Part shown: one piece after another, positions 1 through 6,665 of the stretch
Position numbering within the stretch: position 1 is the stretch's first letter
Layout of the letters: each line of letters begins with the position of its first letter
Assembly: GCA_021776195.1 (NCBI GenBank)
Contig: JAJFGK010000162.1
Coordinates: 124,001-188,000, forward strand
DNA: 64,000 nucleotides
Reading direction: 5' to 3'
Origin: Kiloniellaceae bacterium
GTDB taxonomy: Bacteria; Pseudomonadota; Alphaproteobacteria; Kiloniellales; Kiloniellaceae
Position numbers and translations under genes: made by a program
Notes under the pieces: generated by a model
Seen by the model: only the letters and a program-made list of their open reading frames with translations
The model's database searches: none
Told to the model about the DNA's origin: nothing

Positions 1-299
1 AGGGAGCATCGTCTGATCGTCTCGGCGTTCGATCCGGGAAGGAAGCGTCGCGACAGCGATGCGGGCCATCGGTGAGCGGCGTTGACGCACCCGGTCGGGC
101 GCCGAGACGACCCGAAGGGCGACCTGGAAAGGCTTTCGGACGGCAGATCGGGGCACTCGTGATGCCAGGCATCATCTCGCCCCCCGCTCTTTGCCGAAAA
201 CCTTGCCAGGTCGTCATACGACGCTCCCTTCCGTGATAGGCGGTACTCGTGCTCCGGGCCGGGCAGGTCATGGTCTGTCGTTCCGATTTCGGGGCTTGA
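1..299. other. Left edge, no assignable gene
   Basis: No protein family is recognisable here. On the minus strand a frame opens at an ATG at position 217, with AAGGGAG upstream as a fair ribosome binding site, and runs off the left edge without a stop. Its product is rich in Arg, Pro and Gly and has no hydrophobic segment, so it does not look like the TRAP large permease expected after the small permease. On the plus strand a frame entering from the left ends with a TGA at 73-75 and could be the tail of a gene outside the window. Neither can be supported. Confidence 0.3.
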
Positions 300-872
300 T
301 CAGCGTTTGTCGGCCAGGACCGACTCGATGAGGGCGTCTTCGGTCTCCCGCACGTCCGCCAGGCGGTCGAGCCAGATGCCGCTGCGCATCGCTTTCCAGC
401 AGCGCAGGGCTTCGGCGATGCCCTGGAGGATCAAAAGACCGCCGGCGATAGGGATCAGCGTCTTGAAAAAGTAAATCTGAATGCGGGCCGGGCTGTTCCA
501 GCTCACCTCCTGGTAACGCCAGGAGTCGGCGGCAATCTCGGTGCCGTACCAGAAGAGGGCCAGCATGCCGGGGAAGAAAAACAGGATGTAGAGAGTGAAA
601 TCGATTCCCGCCTGCCATTTGACCGGCAACAGCCGGTAGAGCACATCGCCGCGCACATGACCGTCTTGGGCCAGGGCATAGGGTCCGGCCATCAAGAACA
701 GGGCACCGTACATCTGCACCATCATGTCGAAGGCCCAGACCGTGGGGGCATTCAGCAGATAGCGGACGAAAACCTCGTAGGAGACCGAAAAGGTCAGAAT
801 CAGGATGCACCAGCCGAAGGCGCGGCCGACCCAGATACTCAGGCTCTCGATGGCATGGATCACGAATGTCAC
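300..872 (-). CDS. TRAP transporter small permease, DctQ-like
   Basis: Small membrane subunit of a tripartite ATP-independent periplasmic (TRAP) transporter, which with the large subunit drives ion-coupled uptake of an organic acid. About 190 residues with four hydrophobic segments and the DctQ pattern: an amphipathic start, a first membrane helix followed by YEVFVRY, and a conserved loop with GHVRGD. The start is taken as a GTG at 872 because GGAGG lies about 8 nt upstream; a second GTG at 899 would add nine residues. It lies downstream of the binding protein in the same direction, in the usual P-Q order. The expected large permease (DctM) does not follow within the 299 nt available. Substrate unknown. 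Confidence 0.88.
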   Translation of the reverse strand: MTFVIHAIESLSIWVGRAFGWCILILTFSVSYEVFVRYLLNAPTVWAFDMMVQMYGALFLMAGPYALAQDGHVRGDVLYRLLPVKWQAGIDFTLYILFFFPGMLALFWYGTEIAADSWRYQEVSWNSPARIQIYFFKTLIPIAGGLLILQGIAEALRCWKAMRSGIWLDRLADVRETEDALIESVLADKR

Positions 873-960
873 GACTGCCCCCTCCCACTCCGGCAGCACC
901 AGATCGGGGGCCGGTGATCCGGCCCCCGATCAGTCGTCTTGGAAACTTCGGCGCCGCGGC

Positions 961-2079
961 TTAGCCGAAGTGGTGTTTATAGGCCAGCTTGTAGTCCGGC
1001 TGGTTGAGGTTCAGGTAGTCCATGACCTGCTTGGCATAAGCCTTTTGCGACTCGATGACCTTGGCGAAGAAGGCATCCTCGCCCGAGATCCGGTCGACCA
1101 CGATATCCCAGGCGGCGAGCTGTGCCGCCATGACCGAGTCGGGCGTGCGGTAGACGTTCACGCCTTCGTCGCGCAGCTTGCCGAGGTCTTCGGCATAACG
1201 CTTGGTGTTGTGCCAGTAGAAGTTGGAGTTCTCCGCTTCGGAGGCATGCCTCAAGATCGCCTGAAGCTCCGAGGGCAGGCCTTCGTAGGTCTTCTTGTTG
1301 AAAGTCACCTCGAAGAATTCCTGCGACTGGTGGAAGCTCGCCAGGTGGTAATGCTTGGAGACGTCCTGCATGCCGAAATCGCGGTCCGAGGTCGGATTGT
1401 TGAATTCGGCCGCGTCGATCAGGCCCGACTTCATGGCCGGCTGGATTTCGCCGCCGGGCAGCTGCACCACGGACATGCCCATTTCCAGCAAGACGTCGGC
1501 GGCAAGACCGACGGTCCGGTACTTGAGGCCGTTCATCTGCGAGGCGTCCTTGATCTCTTCCTTGAACCAACCGAGCGGCTGGGCCGGCATCGCGCTGTTG
1601 AAGAAGCTGACCACGTTGAGGCCCAGGCTGGCCATCAGCTCGTCGAAGAGCTCCTGGCCGCCGCCATAGTGGATCCAGCCGAGCACTTCCTGGCTCGACC
1701 AGCCGAAACAGGGCCCGGTGCCGAAGAGCGAAGCCGACTTCGACTTCGAATACCAGTAGGCCGGCACATAGTGCGCGGCATCCAGCACGCCGCGGTGAAC
1801 GGCATCTTGCATCTGGCTGGTCTTGACCACGGAGTTGACCGCGAGCAGATCGATCTTGAGATCCTTGCCGGCCATGGCGTGGACCCGCTCGACATAGGAC
1901 TTGGCGTTCTCCAGGAAGATACCGCCGCCCCAGGCGGCCTGCATCTTCAGGACCTTGGGTTCCGCGCGCGCAATGCTCGGAGCCGCAAGCCCGGCAACGG
2001 CGACACCGCCTGCCGCCAATCCGGCCTTTTTAAGGAAACCGCGCCGCGAGGCCGCGCCCTTGTGTGTCTGATCGCCCAT
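961..2079 (-). CDS. TRAP transporter substrate-binding protein, DctP family
   Basis: Periplasmic solute receptor of a TRAP transporter, 372 residues. The N-terminus carries a twin-arginine-like signal (ASRRGFLKKAG, then an Ala-rich hydrophobic stretch ending in ARA), so it is probably exported folded. The body has DctP-family features, including the PGGEIQPAMKSGLIDAAEF region and the later NKKTYEGLP segment. The start at 2079 is chosen because AGGGAG lies 9 nt upstream and the signal peptide begins at once. An upstream in-frame extension is Arg-rich and not family-like. The sequence type resembles receptors for mandelate, lactate or alpha-keto acids, but the ligand cannot be read from sequence alone. 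Confidence 0.92.
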   Translation of the reverse strand: MGDQTHKGAASRRGFLKKAGLAAGGVAVAGLAAPSIARAEPKVLKMQAAWGGGIFLENAKSYVERVHAMAGKDLKIDLLAVNSVVKTSQMQDAVHRGVLDAAHYVPAYWYSKSKSASLFGTGPCFGWSSQEVLGWIHYGGGQELFDELMASLGLNVVSFFNSAMPAQPLGWFKEEIKDASQMNGLKYRTVGLAADVLLEMGMSVVQLPGGEIQPAMKSGLIDAAEFNNPTSDRDFGMQDVSKHYHLASFHQSQEFFEVTFNKKTYEGLPSELQAILRHASEAENSNFYWHNTKRYAEDLGKLRDEGVNVYRTPDSVMAAQLAAWDIVVDRISGEDAFFAKVIESQKAYAKQVMDYLNLNQPDYKLAYKHHFG

Positions 2080-2288
2080 CTTTTCAATCTCCCTGTGTGT
2101 CTCGTCAGTGTTTGTAATTCCGTCGATCCCGTTTTGGGGCCGGCACCATAGCACCCTTTCTCTCCGCCCAAAATCACCATTTCGTAAGCGCCGAGCAGGC
2201 AATCCAGATCCCTGCCGGGTCGCGTAATACGAGAATTCGCGGGCCCAAAGAGGCTTGTCGTCCCCGGCTCGCCCCCTACCCGGCGCAG

Positions 2289-2762
2289 CTACTCGGCGGC
2301 GTCCTCGCGCCAGCGCGCCGCGGCCGCGTCGTCGCTGGATCGCGCCTCGACCCATTGGGCGCCGGCGTCGGTCTCCTCCAGCTTCCAAAAGGGCGCCTGG
2401 GTCTTCAGCCAGTCGATCAGGAAGTGACAGGAATCGAAGGCGGCCTGACGATGGGCGCTGGCGGTTGCCACCAGAACGATCCGGTCGCAGGGCTCGAGCC
2501 GGCCGTAGCGGTGGATCACCAAGCTGGCCTCCAGGGGCCAGCGCGCCTGGGCCTCGGCCTCGATACGCTCCAGCATCTTCTCGGTCATGCCGGGGTAGTG
2601 TTCCAGGGTCATGGTCGAGACCGCCTTGTCGCCGGCCCCGTCTCCCACAATATCGCGCACCAGGCCGACGAAGACCGTCAGCCCGCCGATCTTGGGATTT
2701 CCCGAGGTCAGGGTGGCAATCTCCTGACCGATATCGAAGTCCTCGCGCTGGACCCGGATCAT
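2289..2762 (-). CDS. moaE: Molybdopterin synthase catalytic subunit MoaE
   Basis: Large subunit of molybdopterin synthase, which with thiocarboxylated MoaD inserts the dithiolene sulfurs into cyclic pyranopterin monophosphate. 157 residues, normal for the family. Visible signatures are GGLTVFVGLVRD near residue 25, the LEHYPGMTEKML helix, HRYGRLEPCDRIVLVATASAHR, and a C-terminal PFWKLEE with the conserved lysine. The start at 2762 gives the usual MIRVQREDFD beginning. It follows moaD after 10 nt and is part of a moeA-moaD-moaE run. Confidence 0.96.
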   Translation of the reverse strand: MIRVQREDFDIGQEIATLTSGNPKIGGLTVFVGLVRDIVGDGAGDKAVSTMTLEHYPGMTEKMLERIEAEAQARWPLEASLVIHRYGRLEPCDRIVLVATASAHRQAAFDSCHFLIDWLKTQAPFWKLEETDAGAQWVEARSSDDAAAARWREDAAE

Positions 2763-2772
2763 CGCCTGTCTC

Positions 2773-3024
2773 CTAGCCCCCGGTGACCGGCGGAAAGAAC
2801 GCGACCTCGTCGTTGCCGCCAACGGGGTCGCCGGGTCTGGCGTAGTCCTGATTGACCGCGACCCTGAGCGCCTCTTCGTCGGCAAAGGCGTCGGCGTAAC
2901 CCGCGCCGCGTTGCTTCAGCCAGGCCATCAGGCCGGCCACGTCGCGGACCTCGGCCGGCGGTGTCACGACCTCTTCGGCCAAGCCGGTCTTGCTCTTGAC
3001 CCAGGCGAAGTAGAGCAGCTTCAT
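2773..3024 (-). CDS. moaD: Molybdopterin synthase sulfur carrier subunit MoaD
   Basis: Ubiquitin-like sulfur carrier of molybdopterin synthase. 83 residues, starting MKLLYFAWVKSKTG and ending in the required Gly-Gly (PPVTGG), whose terminal glycine is adenylated and thiocarboxylated. The start overlaps the moeA stop codon by 4 nt (ATGA), implying translational coupling. Longer in-frame extensions upstream are not family-like. Its partner MoaE follows directly. Confidence 0.96.
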   Translation of the reverse strand: MKLLYFAWVKSKTGLAEEVVTPPAEVRDVAGLMAWLKQRGAGYADAFADEEALRVAVNQDYARPGDPVGGNDEVAFFPPVTGG

Positions 3025-4277
3025 GTGGCGACCTCGCTGAACGGCAGGAAATCCACCATCATGCCGCCTTCCACCTGGGTCAAGTCCTCGGCCAGCTCGA
3101 CCAGGCCATCGGCGGCGACCAGCGAGGAGAGAATGCCGGCGCCGTCCCGTGGAAACTTCTCCGCGCGCCAGCGCCCATCGCCGCCGGGTACCAGACGGAC
3201 GCGCAGCCACTCCCGGCGATCGCGCTTCTTCTTGTAGTCGAACGCGGCCTCGACCTTGAAGTGGTGCGGCAGCAGGTCCCGGGCGCCGACCAGGCGCAGG
3301 ATGGCCGGGCGCACCACGGTCAGGAAGGTCACCATGACGGCGACCGGGTTGCCCGGCAGGCCGATGAAGGGGATGCGGGAAATCTGGCCCAGGGCGACCG
3401 GCCGTCCCGGCTTGATGGCGAGACGCCAGGCGTGCAGTTGGCCCAACTGCTCGACGGCCGCCTTGACGTGATCCTCCTCGCCGACCGACACGCCGCCCGA
3501 GGTGATCACCAGATCGTTCTCCACCGCGGCCTGGGCGAGAGACAGTTTGATCACCTGCTGGCGGTCCGGGAGGATGCCGAGGTCGCTCACCTCGCAGCCC
3601 AGGCCCGCCAGCAGGCCCTGCAGGGTGAAACGGTTGGAGTCGTATATCTTGCCCGGCAGAAGCCGGTCGCCGGGCTCGGTCAGCTCGTCGCCGGTGGAAA
3701 AGAGCCCGACCCTGAGAGGTGCCGAGACGCGCAGGGCGCGGCGGCCGACGGCCGCCGCCTGACCCAGGTCCTGGGGTCGCAGGCGCTGCCCGCGGGCCAG
3801 CACGACGTCGCCGCTGTGGATGTCCTCGCCGGCGCGCCGGCGGTTGGCGCCGCGCTTGATGCCGGGCCGCAGGATCACGCTCTCGCCCTCGACCCGGCAG
3901 TCCTCCTGCATCATGACGGTGTCCGGCCCCTCGGGCATGGGCGCGCCGGTGAAGATCCGCACCGCCTGGCCCCGTTCCGCCCGACCCTCCAGCCGCCGTC
4001 CGGCGGCCGCGCGCCCGCGAACCGGCAGGCGGGTCTCGTCGTCGCTGACCAGGTCGTCGAAATAGACCGCATAGCCGTCGACCGCCGAGTTGTCCTCCGG
4101 TGGGATCGAATGCTCGGCCACCACGTCCTCGGCGAGGAAACGTCCCAGGGCCATGTAGAGCGGCAGCTGCTCGTTCTCGGTGACCCGATCGAGGCGCTCG
4201 GCCAGGAGATCAAGGGCCTCCTGGGTGCGCATCAGGCGCCCGCCATGGGCAAAACAATCGTCGGATAGCTGCGCCAT
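3021..4277 (-). CDS. moeA: Molybdopterin molybdenumtransferase MoeA
   Basis: Inserts molybdate into adenylylated molybdopterin, the last step of Mo cofactor synthesis. 418 residues with family motifs: SIPPEDNSAVDGYAV near residue 55, RIFTGAPMPEGPDTVMMQED near 115, the MPT-binding FSTGDEL and DSNRFTL region, TSGGVSVGEEDHVK near 245, and GLPGNPVAVMV near 305. The start at 4277 is supported by the AQLSDDCFAHGGRL N-terminus common in alphaproteobacterial MoeA. A long inverted repeat ends only 8 nt before this start, so the native leader and ribosome binding site may have been displaced, and no good Shine-Dalgarno is visible. Confidence 0.96.
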   Translation of the reverse strand: MAQLSDDCFAHGGRLMRTQEALDLLAERLDRVTENEQLPLYMALGRFLAEDVVAEHSIPPEDNSAVDGYAVYFDDLVSDDETRLPVRGRAAAGRRLEGRAERGQAVRIFTGAPMPEGPDTVMMQEDCRVEGESVILRPGIKRGANRRRAGEDIHSGDVVLARGQRLRPQDLGQAAAVGRRALRVSAPLRVGLFSTGDELTEPGDRLLPGKIYDSNRFTLQGLLAGLGCEVSDLGILPDRQQVIKLSLAQAAVENDLVITSGGVSVGEEDHVKAAVEQLGQLHAWRLAIKPGRPVALGQISRIPFIGLPGNPVAVMVTFLTVVRPAILRLVGARDLLPHHFKVEAAFDYKKKRDRREWLRVRLVPGGDGRWRAEKFPRDGAGILSSLVAADGLVELAEDLTQVEGGMMVDFLPFSEVAT

Positions 4278-4285
4278 GGTTGGGC

Positions 4286-4452
4286 CTAGTGTGGTGGAAC
4301 TGAAATAGATGGCTTACAGGACGAGCGCACAGGCGCCCCGGTCGTCGTTGCGGTCGTCTTGTGATGCTTCAGCATCACCGCGCCACCCGCGCCTAGCCGG
4401 AACATCTGTGCGCTCGTCCTGTAAGCCATCTATTTCAGTTCCACCACACTAG
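4286..4452. repeat. 167-bp inverted repeat, MITE-like, between mobB and moeA
   Basis: Two perfect 47-nt arms (4286-4332 and 4406-4452) flank a 73-nt centre that holds its own 7-bp hairpin, GTGATGC-TTCA-GCATCAC. The outer ends read CTAGTGTGG and CCACACTAG, so the element could also be read as a shorter repeat flanked by a TA target duplication, as in IS630/Tc1-mariner-type miniature elements. It supplies the TAG stop of mobB and ends 8 nt before moeA. No transposase lies inside and no second copy was seen in the window. A transcriptional hairpin or REP-type element is the alternative. Confidence 0.8.
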
Positions 4453-4994
4453 CTCCCCGCCGGGCCACGGCCGATCGCGACGCCGCCGTTTGGGTCGATC
4501 CCCTGACTGTCGAGGATCATGCCGAGAATGCCTTCGATATCGTCCAGTCCGAACCGGGTCTTGCCGTCGGTCGTGTCGGGAGGCTCCCAGACCGCCAACC
4601 CCTCGTCGATCCGCAGGCGTGGATGACCGGCGGCCTCGAAGCCCTCGACCAGCACCAGGTCGGCGGGACCCATCGCCGCCAGCGCCTGTCGCAGGCGCAG
4701 GTCGGTCGCGGCGCGGTCGGCCTCCGGGGCCGGCTTCGGCCAGGGTGCCGCGCGCTCGTGCATCTTGGCCCAGCGCCGCGACGAGGCCATGACGACTTCC
4801 CGGGCCCCGGCGCGGCGGTGCTCGAAGGAGTCCTTGCCCGGCAGGTCGATGTCGAAGTCGGCGTCGGCCTCGATCAGCGCCGAGACGCCGATGGCCCGGG
4901 CCGAGGCGCCGCGCAGCAAGGCCGCCAGCAGGTCCTGGCGGCTCGTCGCGTCGGCACCGGTGATGCCAAAGAGGGCCGGTTGGCCGGTCACCAT
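4449..4994 (-). CDS. mobB: MobB-like protein with degenerate P-loop
   Basis: Resembles MobB, the GTP-binding accessory protein of molybdopterin guanine dinucleotide synthesis. The family block DFDIDLPGKDSFEHRRAGAREVV near residue 45, a following SRRWAKMHE, and DLVLVEGF near residue 100 are clear. The N-terminal nucleotide-binding loop is not: where MobB proteins carry GxSGSGKTTL, this one reads GITGADATSRQDLL with neither the lysine nor the Thr/Ser. The usual KHAHH before the DFDID block is also missing. The stop codon lies inside the adjacent inverted repeat, so the C-terminus may have been altered. The start at 4994 (MVTGQPALFGITG) aligns with the family start. GTPase function is doubtful. 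Confidence 0.8.
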   Translation of the reverse strand: MVTGQPALFGITGADATSRQDLLAALLRGASARAIGVSALIEADADFDIDLPGKDSFEHRRAGAREVVMASSRRWAKMHERAAPWPKPAPEADRAATDLRLRQALAAMGPADLVLVEGFEAAGHPRLRIDEGLAVWEPPDTTDGKTRFGLDDIEGILGMILDSQGIDPNGGVAIGRGPAGS

Positions 4995-5110
4995 CGTCCT
5001 TCCCGTGCGCGCAGATGATCGCCTTTGAAGGGCAAGCAAACGAGCTTAGCAAAAGCGCTGGCCGATCCAAAGCCCCGCGGCGCGGCGGTGACAGCGACTG
5101 ACACGGCCCG

Positions 5111-5668
5111 CTATTCGGGGATCATATGACGCAAGCCACGAGACAGGTAGTCGTAGCCGGTGCTCAAGGTCAGGCCGGCGGCGATCCACAGGCCGGTCTC
5201 GCCGATGAGGATGGTGGGAAACCCGGACGGTCCGGCCGAGCCGACGATCAGGAAGCCCAGGGTGAACATCTGGATGGCCGTCTTCCACTTCGCCAGCCTG
5301 CTGACCGGCATGGTGACCTGGATCTCGGCGAGATACTCGCGCAGGCCCGAGACCAGGATCTCGCGGCAGAGAATGATAATGGCCGGGATCACCGTGATGC
5401 CGTCGATCTGCCGGGTCGCCACCAGCATCATGATCAGGGCCGCGACCAGCAGCTTGTCGGCAATGGGATCGAGAAAGCGCCCGAGCGGCGACGACTGATT
5501 CCAGTGCCGCGCCAGGAATCCGTCGAAATAGTCGGTGATGCAGGCCAGCGTGTAGCCGGCCAGCGTGATCCAGCGCAGCAGCGGCGTGTCGATGTAGATC
5601 ATGGTCACCAGAAGCGGGATCACCGCGATGCGCGACAGCGTCAGGAGGTTAGGCAGGCTGGTCAACAT
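5111..5668 (-). CDS. pgsA: CDP-diacylglycerol-glycerol-3-phosphate 3-phosphatidyltransferase
   Basis: Inner-membrane enzyme that makes phosphatidylglycerophosphate, the committed step to phosphatidylglycerol and cardiolipin. 185 residues, with the CDP-alcohol phosphotransferase signature D-x2-DG-x2-AR-x8-G-x3-D-x3-D seen as DYFDGFLAR, then GRFLDPIADK near residues 47-73. An N-terminal SLPNLLTLSR is typical of PgsA and supports the start at 5668. Four or more hydrophobic segments follow. It lies upstream of the Mo cofactor block on the same strand. Confidence 0.95.
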   Translation of the reverse strand: MLTSLPNLLTLSRIAVIPLLVTMIYIDTPLLRWITLAGYTLACITDYFDGFLARHWNQSSPLGRFLDPIADKLLVAALIMMLVATRQIDGITVIPAIIILCREILVSGLREYLAEIQVTMPVSRLAKWKTAIQMFTLGFLIVGSAGPSGFPTILIGETGLWIAAGLTLSTGYDYLSRGLRHMIPE

Positions 5669-5831
5669 GACGACGCTTCCCGGGGCAGGCGGACAGCAGG
5701 CTCGCACAGCCCCTAGACATAGTCGGCTCGGCGGCGTAATGCCAGTCCCGAATATGCCGCCCGGTCGGCGTTGTCGCGGCGGGCGACCGGCACGGCCTTT
5801 GGCTAGGCTGCCTGCGGAGAGAGGGTCAAAG

Positions 5832-6665
5832 ATGAGCCGCTTGGGCGACGGTCTGCATCAGGCCATGCATCTTCTGCGCATCCTGCTGCGCGAATGGCGC
5901 GGCGCCAAGCTCGAGCCCGAAGTGCCCTTCATGGACCGCTTTTTGAAACCGGATGCGCTTTGCCTCCATATCGGGGCCAGCGATGGGCGGCATTCGCTCT
6001 ACCTGGCGCGGCGCGTGCCGCAGGGCGCGGTCCACTGTATCGAGGCCTCGCCTTACACCCTGGGGGTTCTGCGCCAGCTCGTCCGGCTCTTTTCTCTGTC
6101 CAATCTCCGGCTCCACAATCTGGCCATCGGGGCGGCGGACGGCGAAACCGGCCTGGTCACGCCGATCAAGAAAAACGGCCACCGCGGCCGCGCCTTCGCC
6201 TACATTAGCAACAGCACGCCGGCGCCGGGCGACGATGGCTGGGATGGCCGTTTCATCGGCTTCGAACACCGGCCGGTGGCGCTTCGGAGCCTTGACAGCT
6301 TCTGCCGCGAGCAGGGCCTGACCGGCATCGATTTCCTGCGCTGCGATATCGAAGGCGCGGAAATACTGATGCTGGACGGCGGCGCGGAAACCCTCGCAAG
6401 GGACCGCCCGGCGATCATGATGGAGGTCCATCCGATCTTTCTGGCCGAACGCTTCGGGCGCTCCCACGAGGAGATCCGGCAACGGCTTGGCGCGCTCGAC
6501 TACCGAATTTTCTATCTGCGCGATGGGGCGTTGGCGCAGACCGATCATTTCATCGAAGAGCCTTGGCGCGATTATTTTTGCGTGCCCGCGGAGCGTCTCG
6601 GCCTCTATGGCCTGGCGCCGGACCGACCCGGCGCAACGGTGGCTCAGGGTGTCGCGTTGAAGTGA
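5832..6665 (+). CDS. FkbM family SAM-dependent methyltransferase
   Basis: 277 residues. The region from about residue 45 has a class I methyltransferase fold: LHIGASDGRHSLYLAR is motif I, followed by VHCIEASPYTLGVL, and later IDFLRCDIEGAEILMLDGG and PAIMMEVHPIFL, the D-E-G-A and M-E-x-H pattern typical of FkbM proteins. Such enzymes O-methylate sugars, glycolipids or natural products; the acceptor here is unknown. The start at 5832 omits a long Arg/Pro-rich upstream extension that is not family-like. Its 3' end overlaps the uvrC 3' end by 22 nt (convergent). Confidence 0.88.
   Translation: MSRLGDGLHQAMHLLRILLREWRGAKLEPEVPFMDRFLKPDALCLHIGASDGRHSLYLARRVPQGAVHCIEASPYTLGVLRQLVRLFSLSNLRLHNLAIGAADGETGLVTPIKKNGHRGRAFAYISNSTPAPGDDGWDGRFIGFEHRPVALRSLDSFCREQGLTGIDFLRCDIEGAEILMLDGGAETLARDRPAIMMEVHPIFLAERFGRSHEEIRQRLGALDYRIFYLRDGALAQTDHFIEEPWRDYFCVPAERLGLYGLAPDRPGATVAQGVALK

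Noticed and set aside
1..217. Minus-strand frame from ATG 217 as a real gene
   Set aside because: It has a fair ribosome binding site but the product is Pro/Arg/Gly-rich with no recognisable domain, and it runs off the edge.
805..2151. Long open frame antisense to the TRAP binding protein
   Set aside because: Its product is low-complexity and rich in His, Val, Gly and Arg, which is the usual shadow of a GC-rich gene on the other strand.
4286..4452. CRISPR repeat or attenuator
   Set aside because: There is one element only, with long arms and no spacer series. No CRISPR array, cas gene, tRNA or rRNA gene was found anywhere in the window.
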